Assembly (NCBI RefSeq): GCF_047302405.1
Contig: NZ_CP154853.1
Span: forward strand, 4,526,001-4,590,000
From: Alkalihalobacillus sp047302405
GTDB lineage: Bacteria > Bacillota > Bacilli > Bacillales > Bacillaceae_D
Direction of reading: 5' to 3'
Length of the DNA: 64,000 bases
The number at the start of each line of letters is the position of its first letter. The stretch's first letter is position 1. Made by a program: the position numbers and the translations under genes. Shown here piece by piece: positions 9,118 through 16,659 of the stretch. Under the pieces are notes generated by a model. The model was not told the origin of the DNA. It was given only the letters and a program-made list of their open reading frames with translations, and searched no databases.

Positions 9118-9365
9118 TGTTGTATATAGCGATAGATAGTCAGAAGCTTGTAAAGCACTGGATGAGAAGGGATTACATTTTAGAGGTGAAAACGAATTCT
9201 CGAGTTAGAACATGGAAGTGAAGTTGAAGTGTCCAACCACCACCTATAGTCAAAAGAGTATTAAGTTTATTCTTTAATCATAAAAAAGGTGACTAGAGAT
9301 GTCTAAAATCTATTGACAGTTATTGTGAGGACGTTTTCATCTATAAGTAAATGACTAATTCGACT

Positions 9366-9382
9366 TGTTAGCATATCTAACA
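9366..9382 (+). promoter_or_regulatory. Distal GlnR/TnrA-type operator upstream of amt
   Basis: TGTTAGCATATCTAACA fits TGTNANAWWWTNTNACA with one mismatch and is a near-perfect inverted repeat. It lies 142 bp upstream of a second box. Paired distant sites are known for GlnR/TnrA-controlled genes in B. subtilis. Confidence 0.62.
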
Positions 9383-9396
9383 ACGATAAGGCGTTT

Positions 9397-9421
9397 TGTC
9401 CATTTGTGTTGGACTTTTTTG
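9397..9421 (+). terminator. Short terminator-like hairpin between the two amt operators
   Basis: GTCCA (9399-9403) and TGGAC (9409-9414) form a short stem followed by TTTTTT. It may end readthrough or a short leader transcript. The stem is only five base pairs, so this is tentative. Confidence 0.4.
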
Positions 9422-9507
9422 TGGGAGGAAAGAAAGGTCATTCAACAAGAGTACTGTAAAAGCACTATAAATAAAGCGTTTTCAATAAAAATGCCAATGA
9501 AAAAGGG

Positions 9508-9524
9508 TGTTAAGTTATCTAACA
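9508..9524 (+). promoter_or_regulatory. Proximal GlnR/TnrA-type operator upstream of amt
   Basis: TGTTAAGTTATCTAACA matches the TnrA/GlnR consensus with one mismatch. Its centre (9516) is about 49 bp upstream of the start point expected from the -10 TATAAT at 9553-9558. That is the geometry of TnrA-activated promoters such as nrgAB in B. subtilis. No good -35 is present, as expected for an activator-dependent promoter. Confidence 0.78.
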
Positions 9525-9552
9525 TAACACTAGATTCAGAAAATTTAGAACG

Positions 9553-9580
9553 TATAATAAGGCTTAACAAACGATGTTAA
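9553..9580 (+). promoter_or_regulatory. amt promoter -10 and inverted repeat over the start point
   Basis: A perfect -10 (TATAAT, 9553-9558) is followed by TTAACA (9564-9569) and TGTTAA (9575-9580), a 6-bp inverted repeat with a 5-bp spacer at the predicted transcription start. The repeat may be a third regulator contact or the 5' hairpin of the mRNA. Confidence 0.6.
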
Positions 9581-9630
9581 CTTTATTCACGCAATAATTA
9601 TTTTAATTCTCACAAGGGGGTAATAAGCAA

Positions 9631-10905
9631 ATGGAAATGGTTTTAGTCGATAATCTCTGGGTCGTAATTGCTGGTATCTTAGTATTATTAATGCAAGGTG
9701 GATTTATTCTTTTAGAAGCAGGTTCAACAAGAATGAAAAATGCGGGACATATTGCGGGGAAAACAATCTTTACGGTTGGTATCGCCACACTTGTCTACTG
9801 GGCAGCTGGTTGGGCCATCGCGTATGGTGATAGTGTAGGTGGATTCTTTGGTTCATCTCAATTCTTCTACGGAGATGCATCTGCTCCAGAAGGAGGACTT
9901 TCTCCTTCCGTTGATTTTTATTTCCAAGTGATGTTCGCAGCGATTGCTTTAACGATTGCTTTTGGAGGATTTGCTGAGCGTGCGAAATTATCTGTTTATA
10001 TTCTTTTCGCAGTCTTATTCTCTTTATTCGTTTACCCGATTGTCTCTCACTGGGTTTGGAATGATGCTGGTTGGATTGCAACGATGGGTAAACAAGATTT
10101 TGCTGGTTCAACGGTTGTTCACTTAACAGGTGCAATGGCAGCCTTAGCCGCAACAATCATCTTAAAACCTCGTTTAGGAAAATACAACAAAGATGGTTCT
10201 ATGAATGAAATTGCAGGACATAACCAAGTGTACACAGCTCTTGGGGTTTTAATTCTTTGGGTCGGTTGGTTCGGATTTAACGCAGGTAGTACGGTCGCTC
10301 TTGAAGATGGATTCTTCGGATTTGTCGCTCTTAACACGCAACTCGCTGCAGCAGCTGGTGCGGTCGCTGCTCTGTTTATGATTTGGGCTTTAAATGGAAA
10401 GTCGGATATTCCAACGATGTTAAATGGTGCATTGGCTGGTCTTGTGGCTATCACCGCCTCTTGTGCATTCGTTGCACCTTGGGCAGCTGTCATTATCGGA
10501 ATTATTGGAGGGCTTATCGTTGTCTTTAGTATGAAAGCTCTTGATCGTGCCAGAATTGATGACCCTATCTTTGCTATCTCTGTTCACGGTATTGCTGGTA
10601 TTTGGGGAACGATTTCGACTGGTTTCTTTGCTACACCAGAACTTGCTGCATTAAACGGTGGTTCAGCTGGTCTATTCTACGGCGGTGGCTTTGGTCAATT
10701 AGGGGTTCAAGTTTTATCCGTTGTCGTTTGTGGGTTGTTCGCATTCGTAGCTTCTTACCTTTTATTAACAATCATCAAAGCGGTTGTAGGTGGAAGCCTT
10801 CGCGTATCTGAAGAAGAAGAAATTCTTGGTCTTGATATGAGTGAGCATGGAAGCTATGGTTATCCAGAAAATATGCCTGGAAAAGAAGGTACAAAAGGAG
10901 CATAA
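9631..10905 (+). CDS. amt: Ammonium transporter (Amt/NrgA family)
   Basis: A 424-aa integral membrane channel for ammonium with eleven hydrophobic segments. The pore twin histidines fall at His164 (VVHLTGAMAAL) and His319 (ISVHGIAGIWG). The family signature around DFAGSTVVH and the conserved WFGFNAGS and LNTQLAAAAGA blocks are present. AAGGGGG lies 10 nt upstream of the ATG. In B. subtilis the partner gene is a PII protein (nrgB/glnK); here no PII gene follows. Instead the next gene, overlapping or abutting by a few bases, is a DUF294 nucleotidyltransferase. Two GlnR/TnrA-type boxes and a -10 without a -35 indicate control by nitrogen status. Confidence 0.96.
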   Translation: MEMVLVDNLWVVIAGILVLLMQGGFILLEAGSTRMKNAGHIAGKTIFTVGIATLVYWAAGWAIAYGDSVGGFFGSSQFFYGDASAPEGGLSPSVDFYFQVMFAAIALTIAFGGFAERAKLSVYILFAVLFSLFVYPIVSHWVWNDAGWIATMGKQDFAGSTVVHLTGAMAALAATIILKPRLGKYNKDGSMNEIAGHNQVYTALGVLILWVGWFGFNAGSTVALEDGFFGFVALNTQLAAAAGAVAALFMIWALNGKSDIPTMLNGALAGLVAITASCAFVAPWAAVIIGIIGGLIVVFSMKALDRARIDDPIFAISVHGIAGIWGTISTGFFATPELAALNGGSAGLFYGGGFGQLGVQVLSVVVCGLFAFVASYLLLTIIKAVVGGSLRVSEEEEILGLDMSEHGSYGYPENMPGKEGTKGA

Positions 10906-10907
10906 TG

Positions 10908-11918
10908 ATGTCCGGCAAAAGCGGACGATTAGCTGACTTAAATGAGGGCTCTTACCTTGATAAGCTAGAAGCAATTTATCAAAATCGTCTCGACATGATG
11001 AACTCCGTTGAGCCAACAGTTGAGATGGTTTTAGAAGCTCATCAGCAAATCATGAGTGAAGCTGTTAAGTTAGTCCTAGAGAAAGTGGAAAGTGAGTCGG
11101 GGTCTCCTCCTACTCACTTTGCTTTCTTTCTTTTAGGTAGTGGTGGAAGAGGTGAACAGCTTTATTGGAGTGATCAAGATCATGGTATTGTTTATGCTGG
11201 TGGAAGAAACGACGAGCATGAGCAGTACTTTTTGGGATTAGGTCAAGAAATAGTGACCGCTTTAGAGAAAGTCGGTTATCAGATGTGTGATGGAAAAGTG
11301 ATGTCCTCTTATAAGCGGTGGTGTAAATCATCAGATGATTGGCAAGCGCAGCTGTTGCATTGGATGCAGGATGATAAGTGGGAAAATATCCGCCACACCC
11401 TTACTCTTTGTGATGCGACCACATTTATTGGTGAGGAAGTACTATTACAGGATTTAAAAGAAGTCATTTTTCGAGAAATGGACCACAATCCCAATTTGGT
11501 GCAACGTTTTATTGATAATACTGGTCGAGTAAAAAAGGGGATCGGGTTTTTCGGCCAATTCCTTGTAGAGACAAAGGGAAAAAATCAAGGAAAATTAGAT
11601 TTAAAACAAATTGCTTCGTTTCCGTATGTTAATGGTTTAAGGTTGTTAGCTTTAAAAGAAGAAATCCAAGCAGCTTCGACCCTAGAGAGATTTCAAAAGC
11701 TTTCCCCTTTTTATAAAGAAGTGAAAGAATTTGAAGCTGATTTTTATCAATTATTAAATCATCAATTAAAGTGGCAAAAAGGTATCAAGAGTTATAGTTC
11801 TATTCATTATCTAAACTTAGAGCACTTATCTTACAAGGAAAAGAAAGATTTAAAAAAGTGGATTCGTCGAGGACATAAAATTTATGGGAAAATTAGGACT
11901 CTTTTGGAGGAGGGCTAG
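10908..11918 (+). CDS. DUF294-type putative nucleotidyltransferase
   Basis: About 336 aa. The N-terminal half contains the polymerase-beta-fold motif GSGGRGEQ (residues 77-84) followed by SDQDHG (aspartates at 89 and 91), the metal-binding pattern also used by PII uridylyltransferases. The C-terminal half matches the DUF294 C-terminal region, with DATTFIGEE-like and KKGIGFFGQF segments. In known families DUF294 domains accompany cyclic-nucleotide/CBS signalling modules, but no such module is fused here. It starts within or next to the amt stop codon (ATG at 10905 overlaps by one base; ATG at 10908 is better placed after AAAGGAG), implying translational coupling. A role modifying a nitrogen-regulatory protein is attractive but is inference only. 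Confidence 0.8.
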   Translation: MSGKSGRLADLNEGSYLDKLEAIYQNRLDMMNSVEPTVEMVLEAHQQIMSEAVKLVLEKVESESGSPPTHFAFFLLGSGGRGEQLYWSDQDHGIVYAGGRNDEHEQYFLGLGQEIVTALEKVGYQMCDGKVMSSYKRWCKSSDDWQAQLLHWMQDDKWENIRHTLTLCDATTFIGEEVLLQDLKEVIFREMDHNPNLVQRFIDNTGRVKKGIGFFGQFLVETKGKNQGKLDLKQIASFPYVNGLRLLALKEEIQAASTLERFQKLSPFYKEVKEFEADFYQLLNHQLKWQKGIKSYSSIHYLNLEHLSYKEKKDLKKWIRRGHKIYGKIRTLLEEG

Positions 11919-11924
11919 GCAATC

Positions 11925-12665
11925 ATGATGAACCATATGATTCAGATGATGAAGCAACTTTCATCAAAACTGAGTCCGAGCGTGTATACATCGTCTCAAC
12001 AACAATCGGCAGCAGAACGAATGTCTCATTTACGCCAAATCCAAAGAGAGCTAAAACAAGAAGACGTTCTTGATAAACCATTTAAAGATTTACCCTTTAT
12101 TATATTCGATTTAGAAACAAGCGGCTTTAATCCAGATCGTGGGGACAGTATTTTATCAATTGGTGCGATTAGAATGAAAGGGACAAATATTTTAGAGGAG
12201 GAAACTTTTTATTCGACGGTTCATACTAAAAAAGCTGTTTCTGCTGACGTGCTAAAGTTAACGGGGTTGACGAATGAAGAATTACAGCAATCACCACCAT
12301 TAATTGATGTACTGACTCAATTTTATAAGTTTACTGGGGGAACAACCTTAGTTGCCCATCATGCCAGTCATGAGAAAAAATTCATGTCTCATGCTACTTG
12401 GCAAACCCTTCGAACGACTTTTGCCCATCGACTTGTAGACACCTCATTTTTAACAAAGGTTGTAGCACCATATGAAAACCTCATAACCCTTGATCAGTGT
12501 TGTGAGTATTATTGTATTCCAGTTGCCAATCGACACCATGCATTAGAAGATGCGATCATGACGGCAAAATTATGGAGAGAAAATCTTTTTTTAGCAGAGC
12601 GATTAGGTTTTTATTCTTTACGTGATGTGTATATGTATTTAGCTAAGGGAAATAACGCTAAATAA
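11925..12665 (+). CDS. DnaQ-like 3'-5' exonuclease (DEDDh)
   Basis: A 246-aa protein with an extended N-terminus of about 55 residues, then the exonuclease core. Exo I is IIFDLETSGF (Asp62, Glu64) and Exo III is HHALEDA (His204 or 205, Asp209). The Exo II segment AHHASHEKKF carries Glu150 where the usual aspartate (HNAxFD) stands, so metal binding or activity may be altered. It begins 6 bp after the DUF294 stop with GGAGGAGGG upstream, and continues the amt operon. DUF294 and DnaQ-type domains are a recurrent pair next to transporters. Substrate and role are unknown. Confidence 0.82.
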   Translation: MMNHMIQMMKQLSSKLSPSVYTSSQQQSAAERMSHLRQIQRELKQEDVLDKPFKDLPFIIFDLETSGFNPDRGDSILSIGAIRMKGTNILEEETFYSTVHTKKAVSADVLKLTGLTNEELQQSPPLIDVLTQFYKFTGGTTLVAHHASHEKKFMSHATWQTLRTTFAHRLVDTSFLTKVVAPYENLITLDQCCEYYCIPVANRHHALEDAIMTAKLWRENLFLAERLGFYSLRDVYMYLAKGNNAK

Positions 12666-12703
12666 CAAGAATTTTCGCTTGTGAACGAGATAGGAGGGGT
12701 AGC

Positions 12704-12979
12704 ATGACACAGGACGTCCCACGTGATCAAGCATGTTTCCCAATCCGTGTTGTGATGGAAATAACGAATTTATCGGCCAGGCAAATTCGCTATTACGAAG
12801 AACAGGGGTTGGTTAAACCAAAAAGAAATGATGGAAACCAACGGATGTTTTCGTTAAAAGATGTGGACGATTTTCATCAAATCAAAAAATATATTGAACA
12901 GGGTGTTAATATTGCCGGTATAAAAGCGATTTTAGCTACTAAAAATGATGAAGGAAAAGACCAAAAAGGAGAATCTTAA
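12704..12979 (+). CDS. GlnR/TnrA-like MerR-family regulator, short form
   Basis: A 91-aa protein. After ten residues it shows FPIRVVMEITNLSARQIRYYEEQGLVKP, the winged-helix DNA-binding region of GlnR/TnrA, then DDFHQIKKYIEQGVNIAGIKAIL, the dimerization helix, closest to GlnR. It stops about 15 residues later, so the C-terminal tail (around 45 residues in B. subtilis GlnR) that senses feedback-inhibited glutamine synthetase is missing. AGGAGGGG precedes the ATG. It is the last gene of the amt operon, and its stop codon lies inside the terminator. It probably binds the boxes at 9366, 9508 and 1657, though this is inference; a full-length GlnR or TnrA elsewhere could be the main regulator. Confidence 0.82.
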   Translation: MTQDVPRDQACFPIRVVMEITNLSARQIRYYEEQGLVKPKRNDGNQRMFSLKDVDDFHQIKKYIEQGVNIAGIKAILATKNDEGKDQKGES

Positions 12980-13005
12980 ATAGATATTCTTTTTGGTCTT
13001 TTTTT
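12955..13005 (+). terminator. Terminator of the amt operon, overlapping the regulator's 3' end
   Basis: AAAAGACCAAAAAGGAGAAT (12955-12974) pairs with ATTCTTTTTGGTC and the following TTTT (12985-13002), ending in a seven-T run. The 5' arm is coding sequence for the last residues of the GlnR-like protein. Confidence 0.88.
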
Positions 13006-13088
13006 GACGAAAAATTTATCAGATAAAAACGTGAAATTTCGTTAGGAGCTAACCTGTGGTAAGATGTTTGGGTAAGGAGGAAGGTAAA

Positions 13089-13391
13089 ATGAATATCTCG
13101 ACTAAATCAGTCATTGACCATATGAAAGAACAAGTGCGACGTTTAGAGCAAGCACATATGAACGAAAATACCGAACAAATGAAAGAGGCGGTCTCTTCTA
13201 TTGAAGCCTATTGTCAACTTTTTAAAGGAACAGACGGTAAGACGACAGAAGTGAATCTGTCTTTGAAGCGACCAGTTGAAACACCACTGCCAACCTATCA
13301 TCAAGTCGTTCAGCCGTATCCAACGGTTACACCTTCTTATAACGAAGGAAATGAAACAAAACCTAAAGAGGATAATTTATTAGATTTTTAA
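13089..13391 (+). CDS. ywdI: YwdI-like small protein (DUF5327)
   Basis: A 100-aa soluble protein. The N-terminal 50 residues form a helical region (KSVIDHMKEQVRRLEQAH...) and the C-terminal half is Pro/Thr-rich, ending in NLLDF. Position between ung and ywdK and the overall pattern fit B. subtilis YwdI, whose function is unknown. AAGGAGG lies 8 nt ahead of the ATG at 13089; a longer frame from 13056 would overlap this site and is rejected. Confidence 0.7.
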   Translation: MNISTKSVIDHMKEQVRRLEQAHMNENTEQMKEAVSSIEAYCQLFKGTDGKTTEVNLSLKRPVETPLPTYHQVVQPYPTVTPSYNEGNETKPKEDNLLDF

Positions 13392-13404
13392 GACCTTTTT
13401 CTCT

Positions 13405-13441
13405 AGCTGCATACTCGCAGAAAGTGAGGGGGTATGCAGCT
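13405..13441. repeat. Strong hairpin without T-run between convergent genes
   Basis: AGCTGCATAC (13405-13414) and GTATGCAGCT (13432-13441) are perfect 10-bp arms, with an inner CTCGC/GTGAG pairing. No T-tract follows on either strand, so it is not a canonical terminator. It lies between ywdI and the convergent GNAT gene. Confidence 0.55.
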
Positions 13442-13477
13442 GGCCAAGTAAACTAACATGTTGTTCGGTCGGTTTTT

Positions 13478-14098
13478 TTATAGGAAAGAAGGTTGCCATT
13501 CCACAAGCACACCATAATGACATGACTCCTCATCATCCAAATAATTGGGGAGGATTTGTAATGGTCGTAGCCCTTGTTTGAGCATAAAGGTTAGGACCAA
13601 ATCCTCGATATCTCCTTTTTTCACTTTGTCTACATATGTTTTGACGTCCATTTCCTTAGCGTATTCATGATAATTAGGGATACGGCAGCCAGCCAGAAAT
13701 CGTTTTAACCCTAATTGTTGAACCGTTTCTTTTCGGGCTTGATAAAGAGCACGTGCAACCCCTTTTCCCCGATAGCTTGGTCGAACACAAACATCAATGC
13801 CGTATAGGCTATCGCCGTCTGCATGATGGCTCGATCGGATATAGCCACCATCTGCGACTTCTTCCCAAGTGTGTGGTTTGCCATCAAACTTTTTAAGTAG
13901 AGAGGTAGCTGATCCGACAACAACACCGTCGATTTCTGCTAGTAAAAATCCTTCTGGAAAAGTGTCAATATGTGCTTTAATTTGCTCTTTGTTCCACCAT
14001 AAATCCTCTGGAAAAGGTGGTGGGAAAGCTTCCTTTTGAACATCTAATAAAGCGGGAAAGTCTTCGAGAGTATAGGGACGAATAACGACCTCAGACAT
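13478..14098 (-). CDS. GNAT-family N-acetyltransferase
   Basis: A 206-aa protein with the GNAT fold: an N-terminal VIRPYTLEDFPALLDVQKEAF, then beta-strands LAEIDGVVVGSATSL, and motif A DVCVRPSYRGKGVARALYQARKE holding the acetyl-CoA pyrophosphate loop (RGKGVA). Its acceptor is not predictable. Start supported by GAGGAGGTTTTATGT before the ATG. It is oriented against ywdI and diverges from ywdK. Confidence 0.85.
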   Translation of the reverse strand: MSEVVIRPYTLEDFPALLDVQKEAFPPPFPEDLWWNKEQIKAHIDTFPEGFLLAEIDGVVVGSATSLLKKFDGKPHTWEEVADGGYIRSSHHADGDSLYGIDVCVRPSYRGKGVARALYQARKETVQQLGLKRFLAGCRIPNYHEYAKEMDVKTYVDKVKKGDIEDLVLTFMLKQGLRPLQILPNYLDDEESCHYGVLVEWQPSFL

Positions 14099-14213
14099 AC
14101 ATAAAACCTCCTCATTTTTGGAATTAACTTTATTATATAAGAAACAAAAGTGGATTTTCTTTCCTGAACCTTTTATGATAGAAAAAAATATCTCTTAAGG
14201 AGTTAAAGAAAAA

Positions 14214-14588
14214 ATGGCTAAAGTGTTCTTGTTAGTGGGAAGCATTCTTATGGCACTAGTAGTAGCGATAGGAGCTTTTGGTGCTCACGGTTTAGAAGGG
14301 AAAATTTCAGAACGGATGCTAAAAAATTATCAAACAGGTGTTCAGTACCATATGATTCACGGGATAGGCGTTTTACTTGTTGGTCTTTTAGCGTTAAAGT
14401 TTGCTTCAAATCAATTATTAACGGTAGCAGGCTGGAGTTTTTTAGTGGGGATTATTTTATTTTCAGGTAGTTTATATGCGATGGCGCTTACAGGTATTAC
14501 AAAGCTTGGAGCCATTACACCTCTTGGAGGATTAGCTTTTATATTAGGCTGGATTCTAGTCGGAGTGGCAGTGGTGAAAAATATCTAA
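14214..14588 (+). CDS. ywdK: DUF423 membrane protein (YwdK-like)
   Basis: A 124-aa protein with four hydrophobic segments. The N-terminal AIGAFGAHGLE is the DUF423 signature, followed by NYQTGVQYHMIHGIGVLL. Function is unknown; the family is widespread in bacteria. AAGGAG lies 11 nt ahead of the ATG. It is followed by a terminator and then by a long 51/52-bp repeat array that separates it from the convergent gerQ. Confidence 0.9.
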   Translation: MAKVFLLVGSILMALVVAIGAFGAHGLEGKISERMLKNYQTGVQYHMIHGIGVLLVGLLALKFASNQLLTVAGWSFLVGIILFSGSLYAMALTGITKLGAITPLGGLAFILGWILVGVAVVKNI

Positions 14589-14599
14589 GAAATTGGGGA

Positions 14600-14631
14600 C
14601 GAGCAGCATTTTGGCTGCTCCTCTTTTTTTG
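14600..14631 (+). terminator. Terminator after ywdK
   Basis: GAGCAGC (14601-14607) and GCTGCTC (14614-14620) around a six-base loop, followed by CTCTTTTTTT. Confidence 0.92.
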
Positions 14632-14659
14632 ATCAGGGAGAAGTAGAGAGATGGAGGAG

Positions 14660-15400
14660 GTGTGAATTGGTAATAGATAATGAAAAAGTGGGAAGTCGCA
14701 GTTTTGGTGCGAATAAAGAGGAATAGGTAATGAAAAAGCGTGAGCCGCGAAAATATGGTAAGTCAGCAATTTAGATGCGAAAGGGAATCAAAGAGCGTAA
14801 ATGAATGCGTAAGCCGGCAATTTAAAGTCACAAAGGGAATCAAAGCCCTTCAATGAATCCAGAAGCCAGCAATTTAGATGCGAAAGGGAATCAAAGAGCG
14901 TAAATGAATGCGTAAGCCGGCAATTTAAAGTCACAAAGGGAATCATAGCCCTTCAATGAAACCAAAAGCCGGCCATTTAGATGCGAAAGGGAATCAAAGC
15001 CCTCCAATGAAACCAGAAGCCAGCAATTTAAAGTTACAAAGGGAATCAAAGCCCTCCAATGAAACCAGAAGCCAGCAATTTAGATGTAGAAAGGGAATCA
15101 AAGCCCTCCAATGAAACCAAAAGCCAACAATTTAGATACGGAAAGGGAATCAAAGCCCTTCAATGAAACCAAAAGCCAACAATTTAGATGCGGAAGGGAA
15201 TCAAAGAGCTCCAATGAAACCAAAAGCCAGCAATTTAGATGCGGAAAGGGAATCAAAGCCCTTCAATGAAACCAAAAGCCAACAATTTAGATGCGGAAGG
15301 GAATCAAAGCCCTTCAATGAAACCAGAAGCCAGCAATTTAGATGCGGAAAGGGAATCAAAGCCCTTCAATGAAACCAAAAGCCAGCAATTTAAAGCGAAT
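14660..15400 (+). repeat. 51/52-bp repeat array A (ywdK/gerQ convergent gap)
   Basis: The array starts with two ~50-bp units of the TAATGAAAAAG type (taatg at 14678 and 14728) and then switches to about 12 units of the GGGAATCAAAG type (AGGG at 14782, 14834, 14885 and so on, step 51-52 bp). A typical unit reads GGGAATCAAAGCCCTTCAAT, then GAAACCAAAAGCCAGCAATT, then TAGATGCGGAAA. The period is not a multiple of three and stop codons fall in every frame, so it is not coding. All units point the same way on the plus strand. Confidence 0.93.
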
Positions 15401-15404
15401 CCCC

Positions 15405-15442
15405 AAATAAAACAACCCCTGAACCAAATTGCTCAAGGGCTG
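15405..15442 (-). terminator. Terminator after gerQ
   Basis: Read on the minus strand, CAGCCCTTGAGC and GTTCAGGGGTTG form a 12-bp stem with two wobble pairs around AATTTG, followed by TTTTATTT. It sits between the end of gerQ and the repeat array. Confidence 0.8.
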
Positions 15443-15462
15443 ATTTATTTTAAGTTATTTCT

Positions 15463-15945
15463 TCATCTTGGACTATATTGGGATAATGCTGGGCCTCCTG
15501 CTGCTCCGTAAGGGTAGGCGTACTCGATTGGTTCATCAAATGTGACATAGTCGAGTGTAACCATGAGTAGCAAATAATATTCACCGCTTTCGGGATTACT
15601 TACGACGATGTGATCACGTCCGGCTTCTTCAATTCTGCCTCTAAAAATTTTGGCATTCCATTCACTATTGTTTTCGTATGTCATATAAAAGGATGCCGTT
15701 TTTCCTCGATTCAGACGAAGGATGTTTTCAATAAACGACTGTTCAAGTGGTAACATGCTAGGCTGAGCCCCAGCTTGCTGTTGCATAGCAAATCCTGGAA
15801 CTTGATAATTGGCGGATGAAAAAACTTGATTTTGAGCTGGTTGCGGCTGAGGTTGCTGCTGTGTTTGAACTTGCTGTGGGCTATAACTATAACCTTCCGT
15901 TGCCTGAGAATACGTTCCTGGCCACTGTTGTTGATACACAGTCAT
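15463..15945 (-). CDS. gerQ: Spore coat protein GerQ
   Basis: A 160-aa spore coat protein. The first 75 residues are Gln/Tyr/Pro-rich (runs such as QVQTQQQPQPQPAQNQ), and the conserved C-terminal domain starts at SMLPLEQSFIENILRLNRGKTA and continues DHIVVSNPESGEYYLLLMVTLDYVTFDEP. In B. subtilis GerQ is cross-linked by transglutaminase and is needed to place CwlJ in the coat; the Gln/Lys content here suits that. cwlJ lies immediately upstream on the same strand, as in B. subtilis. The AAAAGGAG site is only two bases from the ATG, an unusually tight spacing; a GTG two codons later would be better spaced. Confidence 0.94.
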   Translation of the reverse strand: MTVYQQQWPGTYSQATEGYSYSPQQVQTQQQPQPQPAQNQVFSSANYQVPGFAMQQQAGAQPSMLPLEQSFIENILRLNRGKTASFYMTYENNSEWNAKIFRGRIEEAGRDHIVVSNPESGEYYLLLMVTLDYVTFDEPIEYAYPYGAAGGPALSQYSPR

Positions 15946-15991
15946 CGCTCCTTTTAATAAAAATCATCATGCTAATCTGCTCTATGTTAGT

Positions 15992-16423
15992 TTAAAAAGT
16001 GTTGAAAACTTCTTCACAGTCTGATGGAAGAGGCGTATAAAAACAATGGGCTTTAAATCTGCCGGAATTCCATTGACCCCACCACTGGGCAGGGCATGGG
16101 CCATCTGGCCGAAAGAACCAAAGGGCAAACTCGCCTGGGTGGACTCTTTCGCCTCCGATCATTCTTTTTGCAAGCCTCCGATCCCGATCCCTCGCCTGTT
16201 GATAAAAATAACTTTTTTGAACAGCTTCAAATCCGCCTGGAGATTGGAAGGTCATATCAGGAATGGAACGGATGTTTTCAAAATCCATACAATTTGCACG
16301 GACCCGATTCACCATTACGTTTCCAGCATTAAGCATTCCGAGTTCTCCTTCTCCTTCTGCTTCCGCACGCATCAGCCTTGCAAGCATGTCAATATCACTA
16401 GATGAAGCTTTAATAACAGCCAC
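15992..16423 (-). CDS. cwlJ: Spore cortex-lytic hydrolase CwlJ
   Basis: A 143-aa cell wall hydrolase (Hydrolase_2 family) that degrades cortex peptidoglycan during germination. The catalytic-domain signature ARLMRAEAEGEGELGMLNAGNVMVNRV with the conserved Glu residues, and the later GFEAVQKSYFY and FALWFFRPDGPCPAQWW, are characteristic of CwlJ/SleB. There is no signal peptide, as in other CwlJ proteins, which reach the coat from the mother cell. Start is GTG with GGGAGGTGAT upstream. It forms a pair with gerQ 46 bp downstream. Confidence 0.94.
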   Translation of the reverse strand: MAVIKASSSDIDMLARLMRAEAEGEGELGMLNAGNVMVNRVRANCMDFENIRSIPDMTFQSPGGFEAVQKSYFYQQARDRDRRLAKRMIGGERVHPGEFALWFFRPDGPCPAQWWGQWNSGRFKAHCFYTPLPSDCEEVFNTF

Positions 16424-16486
16424 TATTTATCACCTCCCAAATATTAATGTTATTTATGATAGATGAGGTCTTTCCATTTCAAAAAA

Positions 16487-16508
16487 GTGGTTGACGCTCA
16501 CCAACCAC
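16487..16508 (-). terminator. Hairpin with T-run in the cwlJ upstream region
   Basis: On the minus strand GTGGTTG pairs with CAACCAC around eight bases and is followed by TTTTTTG. It lies 64 bp upstream of cwlJ and 150 bp downstream of the hemQ terminator, so it either ends a short transcript or acts as an attenuator in a cwlJ leader. Confidence 0.6.
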
Positions 16509-16659
16509 AAGCAAGTTACTTCACTATATGTCTAAAGGTGACCAACTATGATTAATTTCAGGTAGCTTTTACAAAAAAAATGACGAGGCTTGTTTGTTGG
16601 ACAAGAATGGACAAGAAAAAAGGGGAGAAATGATGAAAGATAAGAATGATCTATAGATA

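Noticed and set aside
9365..9580. 71-codon plus-strand frame upstream of amt
   Set aside because: It covers both GlnR/TnrA boxes and the amt -10, has no ribosome site, and its product resembles nothing.
14660..15400. The repeat arrays as CRISPR
   Set aside because: The whole 52-bp unit is conserved; there is no alternation of identical repeats with unique spacers, and no cas genes are present.
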